Shown piece by piece: positions 7,379 to 16,639 of a stretch of DNA of 59,904 nt. The notes under the pieces were generated by a model that worked only from the letters and a program-made list of their open reading frames with translations, did not search any database and was not told the DNA's origin. The stretch lies in assembly GCF_007830435.1 (NCBI RefSeq), contig NZ_VLLC01000001.1, positions 1 through 59,904 on the forward strand, read 5' to 3'. Within the stretch, counting starts at the first letter, position 1. Each line of letters begins with the position of its first letter. A program made the translations under genes and the position numbers. This DNA comes from Desulfobotulus alkaliphilus. GTDB taxonomy: Bacteria; Desulfobacterota; Desulfobacteria; Desulfobacterales; ASO4-4.

Positions 7379-8599
7379 ATGCCCGTTTTTGAATATTCAG
7401 CCCTCAATGCCAAAGGAAAGCGCTGTCAGGGCATTATTGATGCCGACAGCATGCAGGTGGCCCGTACCCGCCTCCGGGAACGCAGCCTCTACCCCACAGA
7501 AGTACGGGAAGCCCACAGCCGCATTCAGGAAAAAAAAAATATTCTTCACTTTTTTTCCCATGGCAGGCTCCGGCCAAAGGATATCAGCCTGATAACAAGG
7601 CAGCTTGCCACCCTGACGGGAGCAGGCTTTCCCCTTGTGTCGGCCTTAGGCTCCGTCATCAGCCAGACCCGTTCAACGCCTGTGAAACGAACCCTTTCCC
7701 GCATCAAGGATGCCGTGGAAGGAGGAGCTGGCTTTGCCGATGCTCTGGATGCGGAATCCGGTACCTTTTCCCCGATTTATGTCAATATGGTGCGGTCCGG
7801 AGAAAGCTCCGGCACACTGGAGCTGGTGCTGGAAAGGCTTGCGGATCTTCTGGAAAATCAGCAGGCCCTGAAATCAAAGATACAGTCTGCTCTGGCTTAC
7901 CCCATTCTCATGGCCCTTTTTGGCGGTCTGGTTCTCTTCGCCCTCATGACCTTCATTGTACCGGGGCTGGTGGCTATTTTTGCGGACATGCAGCAGGAGC
8001 TTCCCGGCCCCACAAAGCTTCTGCTCAGCACCAGTGAATTCCTCAAAGCCACCTGGTGGCTGCTGCTGCCCCTTCTGATTGCCTTGCCTTTCATTTTCAG
8101 ACAGGCCCGGAAATCCCGGCGGCTGGGAACACAGGTGGACGCCTTTATCCTGAAAATCCCCATTGCCGGAAGTCTTGCCACCAAGCTGGCCGTCACCCGC
8201 TGCTGCAGAACCCTTGGCTCCCTCTTGGCCAATGGTGTTCCCATTCTGACAGCCCTTGGCATCGTGGAAAATGTGGTGGGAAACAAGCTTCTTGCAAAAA
8301 GCATTGCCCAGGCAGCGAGGGCCGTGGAAAGGGGGGACGGTCTGGCCGAGTCTCTGGCAGCAGGCAGGGGATTTCCTGACATGGCCCTGCAGATGATTCA
8401 GATTGGCGAGCGCAGCGGCAGTCTGGAGGCCATGCTGGAAAAGGTGGCAGACATCTACCAGAATGAAAGCCAGAATACGGTAACGGCCCTCACCTCCATG
8501 CTGGAGCCCATTGTGATACTGGTCATGGGAATCAGTGTAGGGCTGATTGTACTGGCCATCTGCCTGCCCATCTTTGAAATGAACCAGCTTATCCGATGA
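7379..8599 (+). CDS. gspF: Type II secretion system inner-membrane protein GspF
   Basis: 406 residues, normal GspF/PilC length. The start MPVFEYSALNAKGKR is the usual N-terminus of the family and has GGAG 6 bp upstream; a longer frame from 7229 has no such site. Two repeated T2SSF domains are visible (about 65-190 and 265-390), each ending in hydrophobic hairpins; membrane segments lie near 165-185, 215-235 and 370-395. GspF is the polytopic platform protein that contacts the GspE ATPase and pseudopilins. No other gsp or pil assembly gene is adjacent: it stands alone between a divergent chemoreceptor and a convergent VTT protein. A PilC role for the nearby PilA is possible; the start favours GspF. 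Confidence 0.88.
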   Translation: MPVFEYSALNAKGKRCQGIIDADSMQVARTRLRERSLYPTEVREAHSRIQEKKNILHFFSHGRLRPKDISLITRQLATLTGAGFPLVSALGSVISQTRSTPVKRTLSRIKDAVEGGAGFADALDAESGTFSPIYVNMVRSGESSGTLELVLERLADLLENQQALKSKIQSALAYPILMALFGGLVLFALMTFIVPGLVAIFADMQQELPGPTKLLLSTSEFLKATWWLLLPLLIALPFIFRQARKSRRLGTQVDAFILKIPIAGSLATKLAVTRCCRTLGSLLANGVPILTALGIVENVVGNKLLAKSIAQAARAVERGDGLAESLAAGRGFPDMALQMIQIGERSGSLEAMLEKVADIYQNESQNTVTALTSMLEPIVILVMGISVGLIVLAICLPIFEMNQLIR

Positions 8600-8612
8600 C
8601 CATTCCACAGGC

Positions 8613-9266
8613 TCAGGCTTCGGAATCTGTGTTTTTCAGGTAACGGTTCCTTCGTCGCAGGTACCAGAACCCGATGGCAAGCAGCGCCAGTGCAAACATT
8701 ACGGCTGAAAGCATGCCCCAGTCCTTCTCCAGAAGGGATTCCCCTAAAAGGACAAAGGATGCGGCATAGGCCATGCTGATGGAAAAACTGATGCCGAAAT
8801 AAATACGGAAAGGCACGCCGCTCAGGGCAATTAAATAATTTTTGGCAAAGGCCGGTACACCGGGTACCAGCTTGGCACCAATGGTAAAAGCAAGAAATCG
8901 TCCGGGCTTCACTTCCGGCAGATGGAATGAGGTCCTGTTCAGCATTTTTACCAACAAAGGACGCAGCCCGCTTCTGGATACCCAGTGGCATAAAACCAGA
9001 TTGGCTGCAAGGCTGAGCCCCGAACCCATAAGACCTGTGGCCCAGCCAAAGGTTGCACCTGCCAGTATATAAAAGGGCGTTGTGGGAAAACCAAAAAGGG
9101 GAAGAAGGGTCAGGGCAAGAAAAAAGGGAAAAGGGCCTGCCTGTTGCTTCCAGACAAAAAAAAGTTCCCTGTCCCAGGAAAACCACAGCCATAGCAGCAG
9201 CAGGGCCAACAGAAAAAATCCAGCCACACGCAAAAAAAGACCGATCTTCTTATGAACCGCCAACAT
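8613..9266 (-). CDS. TVP38/TMEM64 (VTT domain) membrane protein
   Basis: 217 residues with about six hydrophobic segments. The motif FGFPTTPFYILAGATFGWATGL followed by GAKLVPGVPAFAKNYLIALSGVPF is diagnostic of the VTT/DedA-like superfamily, whose members sit in the inner membrane and are thought to act as lipid scramblases or transporters (undecaprenyl phosphate or phospholipid movement). It is convergent with gspF (13-bp gap) and divergent from the small lipoprotein gene. The substrate is not predictable here. Confidence 0.85.
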   Translation of the reverse strand: MLAVHKKIGLFLRVAGFFLLALLLLWLWFSWDRELFFVWKQQAGPFPFFLALTLLPLFGFPTTPFYILAGATFGWATGLMGSGLSLAANLVLCHWVSRSGLRPLLVKMLNRTSFHLPEVKPGRFLAFTIGAKLVPGVPAFAKNYLIALSGVPFRIYFGISFSISMAYAASFVLLGESLLEKDWGMLSAVMFALALLAIGFWYLRRRNRYLKNTDSEA

Positions 9267-9364
9267 ATCTCTAACCTTTCACATCCCGCACAATAAAAGA
9301 ACCTGTTCCCCTTCCGGAAAGATCCTGTTTCTGAAAGATCCCCATGCCAGACACAATCCTTGCC

Positions 9365-9392
9365 TTGACGCAAAGAAAAAAGAGGGTATAAA
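9365..9392 (+). promoter_or_regulatory. Sigma-70-type promoter candidate
   Basis: TTGACG and TATAAA are separated by 16 bp in the divergent region upstream of the lipoprotein gene at 9535. Transcription would begin near 9399 and give a leader of about 136 nt. A second TATAAA occurs at about 9459 but without a well-spaced -35 box. Confidence 0.5.
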
Positions 9393-9534
9393 TAGGGCCG
9401 GACTTAAAAAAATCAGACCGTTTTGTCCAGAGGGCAGAAAACTTTGCCCTCGTGACGGTATAAAATCTGAAAAACATGCCCATGGCATACCAGCAACCGC
9501 ATCAGTCCATAACATTTTAACTGGAGGATTACCC

Positions 9535-9807
9535 GTGAAAAACCTTTTCTATGTTGCCCTTGCCGCATCCGCCCTGATGTTCACCGCCTGCACCGCAGAA
9601 AAAAGCACCCCTGAAATTGCCGCAGACAAATATGTCAAAGGCCAGATTGTCATTGGCGAAGGCCTGAAGGCAGATACATCCGGACTTACCTTCACCCTGA
9701 TTGAAACCATTGAAGAAACTGCCCTTGTGGAAGTTGCCGGAACCATCAGTGTAGAAGGTCAGGTTCAGGCCGTGAAGAACGAAAAAGGTCAGTGGGAAAT
9801 CAAATAA
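9535..9807 (+). CDS. Small lipoprotein
   Basis: 90 residues with a GTG start preceded by GGAGG. A lipoprotein signal peptide ends in the lipobox FTAC (Cys19). The mature part is short, acidic and beta-rich (GLTFTLIETIEETALVEVAGTISVEGQ), ending in a WEIK strand, which looks like a small single-domain fold. No family is recognised. It is a monocistronic unit with its own promoter candidate and a good terminator, and it stands next to a repeat element. An envelope role is inferred from the lipobox only. Confidence 0.8.
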   Translation: MKNLFYVALAASALMFTACTAEKSTPEIAADKYVKGQIVIGEGLKADTSGLTFTLIETIEETALVEVAGTISVEGQVQAVKNEKGQWEIK

Positions 9808-9817
9808 GACACCCGTG

Positions 9818-9850
9818 CAGGATGGTCTTTTCAGGCCGTCCTGTCTTTTG
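9818..9850 (+). terminator. Rho-independent terminator of the lipoprotein gene
   Basis: A 10-bp stem (CAGGATGGTC with GGCCGTCCTG, two G-U pairs) and a 6-nt loop, followed by TCTTTTG, lies 10 bp after the stop codon. Confidence 0.75.
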
Positions 9851-9863
9851 TCCTGAGAACAAC

Positions 9864-10219
9864 CCAACTATTCAACATATTTTATCTAAAATTCCAGCAC
9901 TATATTCTTTAACAGCTTCATACTGTTGCAAGGTACCTTGGCTATTTGCAAGTGACGTTGCAATCGTTTCGGATCAGAGCTTTGAAGCCCTGTGCGAAAG
10001 AAGCGGCAAACTGTCTGAGCCGCCACAAAGGCAGCGTGCTGAAGTCTGCCATGGCAATCAAAAAGCTTATCCTGCCTGTGGCGGGGAGTTTTTGCCGCTT
10101 CCGCACAGGGCTAGAAGCTCTAAGAATAAGATTGCGTCACGGGCAAATAGCTTAGGTGCCTATGCATATACCTGACAGGCATGAGCTTTAGCAAACTTTA
10201 AAAGTACAGAGGAAGTTAC
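9864..10219 (+). mobile_element. Nested foldback repeat, copy A (MITE-like, degenerate)
   Basis: A copy of the dispersed non-coding repeat best seen at 45736-46178. It has the left module (cagcttcatactgttgcaag and on), the middle foldback module in which AAGCGGCAAAC pairs with GTTTTTGCCGCTT, and the right module with GGGCAAATAGC. It lacks both 71-72 bp internal cassettes, so it shows the empty arrangement. The termini are diverged; the flanking octamers AGAACAAC and AGCACAAG match at 6 of 8 positions. Its right end supplies the TAA stop of the gene at 10216-10527. The frames across it are not credible proteins. Confidence 0.75.
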
Positions 10220-10527
10220 AGCACAAGCTCCATATCCGAAAAACGAAGAGTCCTTTTCTCCCCTTCCAGAACAAGCGTAATCCTTTCTTCCGTCCCGCCC
10301 TGCAGTTGGGGATACTTCCCCCTCAGACTTTTCAGATCCACGCTTTCAAGGATTTCCTTGAGCACTTCTGCCCGCTCAAACACCTTTTCATCGGCTCTGC
10401 CCTTTAAGGCCAGTGCTACGGCCCTTTCCTGCTGCCTCCGGATTTCCGTAAGAACACAGTGCCGGGAAAGATCCAGTTCCACTTTTTCAAGCATTTTTTC
10501 CATCCCTTTTCCCATGCCCTTTACCAT
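10216..10527 (-). CDS. Hypothetical protein downstream of an ABC exporter
   Basis: 103 residues from an ATG at 10527 with a G-rich ribosome site; the start overlaps the ABC exporter gene by 41 bp. The product begins MVKGMGKGMEKMLEKVEL and is mostly helical and charged (about residues 8-75: RRQQERAVALALKGRADEKVFERAEVLKEIL), then has a short beta C-terminus (ERITLVLEGEKRTLRFSDMELVL). No family is recognised. Its TAA stop is formed by the GTAA terminus of repeat copy A, so the present C-terminus may have been set by that insertion. Several in-frame ATGs further in are alternative starts. Confidence 0.55.
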   Translation of the reverse strand: MVKGMGKGMEKMLEKVELDLSRHCVLTEIRRQQERAVALALKGRADEKVFERAEVLKEILESVDLKSLRGKYPQLQGGTEERITLVLEGEKRTLRFSDMELVL

Positions 10528-12466
10528 CAGCTTCCCCCCCTTCCACGGATTCAAGGTGCTGCATGCGCCAGTAGAGTCCTTCCATGGCCAGAAGCTCCCC
10601 ATGGGTGCCGCTTTCCACAATCCTTCCCTTCTGCAGCACAAGAATCCTGTCCGCATGGCGGGCCGTGGACAGGCGGTGGGCAATGAGAAAGGTGGTTCTG
10701 CCCCGCATCAGCCGGGAAAGGGCTTCCTGCACCACACCTTCGGATAAGGAATCCACATAGCTTGTGGCCTCATCCAGAATCAGAATCTCCGGATTCCCTG
10801 CAAAGGCTCTGGCGATGGAAACCAGTTGCCGCTCTCCGCTGGAAAGGGGTCTGCCATCCTCCTCCAGCACCGTATCCAGCCCTTTGGGAAGCCTTGAAAG
10901 GAGCAGCTCACACCCCGCATCTTTAAGCAGAGCCTCCAGTTTTTCGTCGGAGCTGGCATCTGCCCCATGCTGTATGTTTTCCCGAAGGGTGCCTGCAAAA
11001 AGAAAGGGATCCTGCATGACCATGGCAAGGCGGCTGCGCCAGGTATGCAGGCAGAGATCCCTCAGATCCACCCCGTTCACAAGGATGCTTCCCGCAACCG
11101 GATCCCAGAAACGCACCAGCAGACTGACCATGGATGTCTTGCCTGCCCCCGTCGGCCCCACAATGGCGATGGTCTGCCCGCGCTCTACCCTGAAATCCAG
11201 ATCCTTTAAAATCAGCACATCTTTTTCATAACCAAAGGAAAGCTTTGAAAAGGTAAGGCTTTCCACGGGTCCGGGATTCACACCGCCCTTTTTCCCTTCA
11301 GCACCCATGGGTTCATCCAGAATCTGAAAAAGCCGTTCCGCACTGGAAAAGGCATTCTGAAGGGAATTGTATTTTTCAGCGATATCCCGTACCGGCCTGA
11401 AAAACATCCTCAGATAGCTGATATAGGCCACAAGCACCCCTAAGGATATCCCCTCGGATACCACCCGAAGTCCCCCATAATACAGAACCAGAGCCAGTCC
11501 AATGGAGCTTAAAACTTCCATGGCAGGCATGAATACGGCAAATATTTTCACCTGCCTCATTCCAGCATCATAATGACTGCGACTGACCCCGGAAAAAACC
11601 CTCTCCGTTTCCCTTTCCCAGCCAAAAAGCCGGATCACCGTCATGCCGCCGATGGTTTCGGAAAAACGGGAGTTGATTTCTGCAATGAGAACCCTGAGCT
11701 GCCGGAAAGCTTTTCTGGAACTTTTCGCAAAAAATACCGCCGTCAGGATAACAGGGGGCAGAATCATCAGGGTGACCAGCGCAAGGCGGACATCCAGAAC
11801 AAAAAGCATGATGACAATGCCCAGCACCAGAAAAAAATCCTTGAACACAAAGGTCACCACGGAAGTAAACATCTCACTTAAGTTTTCCACATCGCCTGTC
11901 ACACGGGTGACCATGCGGCCCAGAGGCGTTTCATGGAAATAGGCGATGGAGAGGCTTCGCAGGTGGGCAAAGATCGCCAGACGGATATCATAAATAATAC
12001 GCTGCCCGCCCAGCTCCAGCAGCAGGGTATGGGCAAAGGCAATGCTCCCGTGGCAGATGGCCACCGCCAGCATGAGAAGGGCCAGCCAGACAACGCCCTG
12101 CCTGTCTGCCTTGCGCAGGGCAAAGGCGGTTTCTCCATCGGCAAGGCTTAAGGCCTCACGATAGACATAAAGCCCTTCCTTTTCCCTGTCGATGGCTTCG
12201 GGATAAGCCCTGATAAAGGCTGCCACCAGCGGATTTTCCGGGTCCACGGCAAGGCTTTCACCGGCAAGGGAGGGTGTTGGCAGGATGTGCCGGTCCACGG
12301 CCTGTTTGGTAAGCCATGGAATGGCAAGGTCCAGGGCCGTCAGGCCAAAAACCAGAAAAACGGCCAGAGAAAAAACAGCCATGTGGGGACGCATGAAAGG
12401 AAAGAGACGGCGGAAAAGGCCCATATCATCCTTTTTGTCCAGAGCCTTTTCCTTAAAAGTCTCCAT
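10487..12466 (-). CDS. Heterodimeric ABC exporter subunit (fused permease and ATPase), larger half
   Basis: 659 residues. An N-terminal six-helix exporter domain (about 25-370) has an extended insertion after the first helix (about 55-120), typical of the longer half of heterodimeric exporters such as YheH or TM288. The nucleotide-binding domain carries Walker A GPTGAGKTS, signature LSSGERQLVSIARA and Walker B ILILDEATS with the catalytic Glu present, so this half provides the consensus catalytic site. The gene overlaps its partner's stop by 14 bp, indicating coupled translation. Substrate unknown; drugs or lipids are common for the family. Confidence 0.9.
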   Translation of the reverse strand: METFKEKALDKKDDMGLFRRLFPFMRPHMAVFSLAVFLVFGLTALDLAIPWLTKQAVDRHILPTPSLAGESLAVDPENPLVAAFIRAYPEAIDREKEGLYVYREALSLADGETAFALRKADRQGVVWLALLMLAVAICHGSIAFAHTLLLELGGQRIIYDIRLAIFAHLRSLSIAYFHETPLGRMVTRVTGDVENLSEMFTSVVTFVFKDFFLVLGIVIMLFVLDVRLALVTLMILPPVILTAVFFAKSSRKAFRQLRVLIAEINSRFSETIGGMTVIRLFGWERETERVFSGVSRSHYDAGMRQVKIFAVFMPAMEVLSSIGLALVLYYGGLRVVSEGISLGVLVAYISYLRMFFRPVRDIAEKYNSLQNAFSSAERLFQILDEPMGAEGKKGGVNPGPVESLTFSKLSFGYEKDVLILKDLDFRVERGQTIAIVGPTGAGKTSMVSLLVRFWDPVAGSILVNGVDLRDLCLHTWRSRLAMVMQDPFLFAGTLRENIQHGADASSDEKLEALLKDAGCELLLSRLPKGLDTVLEEDGRPLSSGERQLVSIARAFAGNPEILILDEATSYVDSLSEGVVQEALSRLMRGRTTFLIAHRLSTARHADRILVLQKGRIVESGTHGELLAMEGLYWRMQHLESVEGGEADGKGHGKRDGKNA

Positions 12467-14207
12467 GGCTATCCTCCATCAGGGCCGCTTCCATGGCCTG
12501 AATACGCCATGTTTTTGCATAGTAATCATCACTTTGCATTAAACGCTGATGGTCCCCTGTGGCCCGGATACGACCATTTTCCATCACCACAATGAGATCC
12601 GCATGGGATATGGCAGAAAAACGGTGGGATGCCAGAATCCTTGTATTTCCTTCAAGGCTGTCCAGCGCCTCCAGCATTCGTCCTGCGGTCACCGTATCCA
12701 CCTGACTGACGGGATCATCCAGCAGCAGCAGGGGAGCAGGATTTAATAAGGTTCTGGCCAGAGCCACCCGCTGTTTCTGCCCGCCGGAAAGGGTCACGCC
12801 CCTTTCGCCCACAAGGGTTTCCAGTCCCATGGGAAAGGAGGCAAGGGTTTCTTCCAGCTGGGCCGCCCTGCATGCCGCCCCAAGCTTTTTTTCATCCACA
12901 GCTCCAAGACCTGCTATGTTATCCCTCAGGGTGCCGGAAAAAATCCAGGGTTCCTGGGGCAGAAAAAGAATCTGACGCCTCAGATCCTCCAGCCGCAGAG
13001 AGCTAACATCCCTGCCATCCAGAAGAATTTGCCCGGAATCCGGATCATAGAGCCTTGCCATCAACTGCAAAAGGGCGGTTTTGCCACTGCCCGGCGGCCC
13101 CGTAATACCCACCCGGCTTCCCGGAGGAATAACAAGAGAAATATCCGACAAAACCTCAGGCCCTTCCCGGCGGAATCCAAAACAGACATTTTTCAGAACA
13201 AGCCCCCCCTCAGAGGATAAAAGGGGCCTTGCATCCGCAGCATCCCTGATCCGGGGCGCTTCACCCATGACGGCAGCAAGGCGTTCAAGGGAGGCCCTCC
13301 CCCGTTGAATGAGGTTGGTCATCCAGCCAAGGGCCATCATGGGCCAGGTCAGCAGGCCAAGGTAGGAGAGAAAGGCCACAAAATCCCCCGTGCTGATGCG
13401 CCCTTCTATCACCATCCAGCCCCCTGCCCCCACCACAATGGCAAGGGCCAGATTGGTAAAAAGCACCATGGCAGGCATCATGAGACCCGTTGTCCTTGCA
13501 AGGGACATGCGGCGGGCAAGGTAATCATCGGATAAACGCCTGAGTCTTGTATCCATCAGTGGTCCCATACCAAAAACCTTCACCACCCTTATGCCGGAAA
13601 AGGCTTCTCGGACCATTTCCGTCATGTCTCCAAGGCCTTCCTGAACAGCGGTATAATTTTTGTGCATCCTTGTGCTCATCAGACGTGTGGTGAGGACAAT
13701 GAAGGGCATGGGAATCAGGGCCAGCAGGGTCAAAGGCCCGCTGATCCAGAGCATGAAACCCACGGCAGCACCGCCCAGCAGGATGGCATCGGTCATGGCA
13801 ACAATTCCCATACCTGTGGCCATGCGCACATTCATGATGTCACTGGTGGCTCTGGACATGAGATCGCCCGTTCGGTTCTGATCAAAAAAAGGGGCATCCA
13901 GCGTCAGAAGGTGGGCATAAAGCCTGTCCCTGAGCCCCCTTTCGATTTTTCTGGACGTACCGATCAGACAATGACGCCAACCATAACGGAAAACCGCAAT
14001 GAAAAGGGCAAGCACCACCACAGTCAGGCCGTAGCGCAAAAGATCCCCATGCCCGGCCTCACCGGTGGAAAGGCCATCCACCACATGCTTCACCACCCGT
14101 GGAATCCAGAGCTGCAGGCCGTTCACCATCAGAAGAAATAAAAAACCAGCAAGGAACAGGTGGCGGTTTTCCACAATGTGGGGACGTAAAAGTGCATAGG
14201 GTTTCAT
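12453..14207 (-). CDS. Heterodimeric ABC exporter subunit, smaller half
   Basis: 584 residues from MKPYALLRPHI, chosen over an ATG five codons upstream because GAGAG precedes it. Six transmembrane helices (about 15-310) are followed by a nucleotide-binding domain with Walker A GPPGSGKTA and signature LSGGQKQRVALARTLL. The Walker B region reads LLLLDDPVSQVD: the catalytic Glu is replaced by Asp, the hallmark of the degenerate site in asymmetric exporters, with its partner (10487-12466) supplying the active Glu. First gene of the exporter operon; 240 bp of non-coding sequence separates it from the divergent Gcr-like gene. Confidence 0.9.
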   Translation of the reverse strand: MKPYALLRPHIVENRHLFLAGFLFLLMVNGLQLWIPRVVKHVVDGLSTGEAGHGDLLRYGLTVVVLALFIAVFRYGWRHCLIGTSRKIERGLRDRLYAHLLTLDAPFFDQNRTGDLMSRATSDIMNVRMATGMGIVAMTDAILLGGAAVGFMLWISGPLTLLALIPMPFIVLTTRLMSTRMHKNYTAVQEGLGDMTEMVREAFSGIRVVKVFGMGPLMDTRLRRLSDDYLARRMSLARTTGLMMPAMVLFTNLALAIVVGAGGWMVIEGRISTGDFVAFLSYLGLLTWPMMALGWMTNLIQRGRASLERLAAVMGEAPRIRDAADARPLLSSEGGLVLKNVCFGFRREGPEVLSDISLVIPPGSRVGITGPPGSGKTALLQLMARLYDPDSGQILLDGRDVSSLRLEDLRRQILFLPQEPWIFSGTLRDNIAGLGAVDEKKLGAACRAAQLEETLASFPMGLETLVGERGVTLSGGQKQRVALARTLLNPAPLLLLDDPVSQVDTVTAGRMLEALDSLEGNTRILASHRFSAISHADLIVVMENGRIRATGDHQRLMQSDDYYAKTWRIQAMEAALMEDSHGDF

Positions 14208-14447
14208 GGACGTTTCTCTCATTTTGCAAGCTGCACTGCCTGTTTTTATCCGTTTTCCTCCGAATAAAAACGGCTGCCTTCCTTCTCCATGGCACCATGC
14301 ACCCCAGTGCCCTGCAGGTCAAGATGAACTTTTTGCCGTCATCCTTCCTTGTATACCCGGATGGCATGAATTATATTAAGCGCATTTCAGCGAAGAGTCA
14401 TTGCAACCCTCTGCCCCGGCAGATTATTTTTTAGGAACATAGCCACC

Positions 14448-16514
14448 ATGCCCGAATCACGACCCACACCCCGGCAGATTTTCGACAGCCTGACGTCAGA
14501 AGATATCAGCGCCACAGGTCTTCTGCGGCAAATTGCAAACTGGCTTAGACCCGGACCCGACGAAAGCATAGAAGCTGTGTGCCAGCGCATCGATCTTCTG
14601 GAAAAAGCCCTTGAAGAAAATCCGGATGCCAGCGATGCCATTGCCCGCATTCTGCAGGACTGGCTGGGTACAGCCAATTATTTTCTCGCCTTTGCCGTTC
14701 TGGGGCTCTTTCCCCGTCAGGGATTTCTCCGGGAACTGGGCAGAAGGTTCTACGAACATATCAACCCGTCTCCCTTAAATCCGAACAGCCTCTCCGATGC
14801 CCTGCCCCTGATTTTCAACAAAAAAACGGACCCCCAGTGGGTGAATGAGCTGTCCGATGAAAGCTGGATGAAGCTTTTCAGAATCCTTTGGAATGCGGAA
14901 AGCGGAGATGCACCTAAACTTTTATGGAAAACCATCAGCGAGCTGCTCTATGCCCTTGAAATGCTTTCCATATGGGTGGCAGGCGAGGAGCTGGAAGCCG
15001 ACCTTGTCCGGCTGGAACCGCGCATCGTTTCAAGGGACTCGGCCTTTGTGGCCCTGCAGCGGGAAGTTTCCCGCTACTCCCGCTGCTACGAGGCATGGAT
15101 ATCGGGAGAAAAGAGTACACTGGAAGATGACGCCCATGCCCGGGTACTTCTGGAGCAGTGCATGGATGCTGTGACGGCTTTCCGCAAAAAATCCGTGACA
15201 AAGGGAACCAGCATTCCCCTTTCCTACCTTCTGGAGCGGCTGGATCAGACCCTGAAAAGAATTCAGGACATTCTCAACATCCTGGATCCCAAAGATCCGG
15301 TCAGTGCAAGGCAGACCGCCATTCCCCTTTTCAAGGAACTGGTGAGGGCCAGCAGGCAGCGCCGCAGTGTCCGTGCCCTCTTCCAGCGCAATCTCAGGCT
15401 GCTTTCCCGGAGCATCACAGAAAACACCAGTGACCACGGGGAACACTATATAACAGGCAACCGCAAAGAATACCTTGCCATGCTGCGCTCCGGTGCCGGT
15501 GGCGGCATCGTCATCGCCCTGATGGCCCTCATCAAAATCCGCATCATGGCCATGGCATTGAATCCTTTTCCTGAAACCGTCCTTGTGAGCCTCAATTATG
15601 GCCTCGGCTTTATGCTCATCCACATTCTGCACTTTACCGTTGCCACCAAACAGCCTGCCATGACGGCAGCCCGGCTGGCAGAGGCCGTGCAGCAGGGCGA
15701 ACATGGAGGAGCCAATCCGAAAATGATTGCCGACCTCCTGATACGGGTATGCCGGTCCCAGTTCATCGCCATTGTGGGCAACGTGAGTGTGGCCCTTTCC
15801 CTGGCCTTCGGCATCGGCTGGGCCTTCAACCTTTTCTGGGGAACACCCATCCTCAGCCAGCAGGCGTCAGAATACCAGATCTATGAGCTCAAGCCCTTTG
15901 AAAGCCTTGCCCTGCTCCACGCCTGCATTGCGGGGGTCTGGCTTTTTGTCGCCGGTCTTACGGCAGGCTTTTTTGACAACCGGGCGGCCTATATCGGACT
16001 CAGTGCCCGCCTTAAAAACCATCCCCTTCTCCGCCGTCTGCTGCCCCCAGGGGCAAGGGAAAAGTTTGCTGACTATATGCACGAAAACTACGGCGCCCTT
16101 GTGGGAAATTTTTTCTTTGGCATTCTTCTGGGCAGCACGGCCTATATCGGACTTCTGCTGGGACTGCCCTTAGGCATCCGCCATGTGGCCTTTGCATCGG
16201 GCAATCTCGGTTATGCCATGTCCTTTTCTTTTCCGGGATTTCCCCTTTTTTGCCTCTACTTCCTTTTTGTCTGCCTCATTTCCTTCTGCAATCTCTGGGT
16301 CAGTTTCGGTCTGGCCCTTTCCGTGGCACTGAAAGCCAGGGATACAAAAATAAAAAGTTTTCCCAAGGTTTTATCCGCTCTGGGCCAGCAGGTGAAAGCT
16401 GCACCCTTTTCCCTTTTGTTTCCACCGGCGGATCCCATAAAGAAAGACCCTGAAAAAACAGAAAAATCCTTAAACGGCCAAACCAAAGAACAGGAAAAAA
16501 ACCAGACTGGTTAA
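14448..16514 (+). CDS. Gcr-family membrane protein (annotated 'site-specific recombinase')
   Basis: 688 residues. The N-terminal half is helical and soluble; from about residue 340 there are six or more hydrophobic segments (GGGIVIALMALIKIRIM, LNYGLGFMLIHILHFTV, VSVALSLAFGIGWAFNLF, LLHACIAGVWLFVAGLTAG, FFFGILLGSTAYIGLLLG and a long C-terminal one). The pattern THP-free ATKQPAMTAARLA and FDNRAAYIGLSARL matches the PF10136 group, named after the gonococcal Gcr protein proposed as a recombinase. A polytopic membrane protein is an unlikely recombinase, so I treat the name as historical. The lysine-rich tail is low complexity. Monocistronic; function unknown. Confidence 0.8.
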   Translation: MPESRPTPRQIFDSLTSEDISATGLLRQIANWLRPGPDESIEAVCQRIDLLEKALEENPDASDAIARILQDWLGTANYFLAFAVLGLFPRQGFLRELGRRFYEHINPSPLNPNSLSDALPLIFNKKTDPQWVNELSDESWMKLFRILWNAESGDAPKLLWKTISELLYALEMLSIWVAGEELEADLVRLEPRIVSRDSAFVALQREVSRYSRCYEAWISGEKSTLEDDAHARVLLEQCMDAVTAFRKKSVTKGTSIPLSYLLERLDQTLKRIQDILNILDPKDPVSARQTAIPLFKELVRASRQRRSVRALFQRNLRLLSRSITENTSDHGEHYITGNRKEYLAMLRSGAGGGIVIALMALIKIRIMAMALNPFPETVLVSLNYGLGFMLIHILHFTVATKQPAMTAARLAEAVQQGEHGGANPKMIADLLIRVCRSQFIAIVGNVSVALSLAFGIGWAFNLFWGTPILSQQASEYQIYELKPFESLALLHACIAGVWLFVAGLTAGFFDNRAAYIGLSARLKNHPLLRRLLPPGAREKFADYMHENYGALVGNFFFGILLGSTAYIGLLLGLPLGIRHVAFASGNLGYAMSFSFPGFPLFCLYFLFVCLISFCNLWVSFGLALSVALKARDTKIKSFPKVLSALGQQVKAAPFSLLFPPADPIKKDPEKTEKSLNGQTKEQEKNQTG

Positions 16515-16639
16515 CTTTTATTAAAAAACCATTAAAACAGCACTTGTTTTTTTCCCATGAATGCCTTACTGTGTAATCAAGCTTTTTGGCTTTTTAAATA
16601 AAGCCGGATGCCCTTAGTCATTTAAAGAAAGGAGCAACC

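Noticed and set aside
15030-15704. 224-codon frame antisense to the Gcr-like gene
   Set aside because: His- and Gln-rich composition typical of antisense shadows, entirely inside a well-supported gene.
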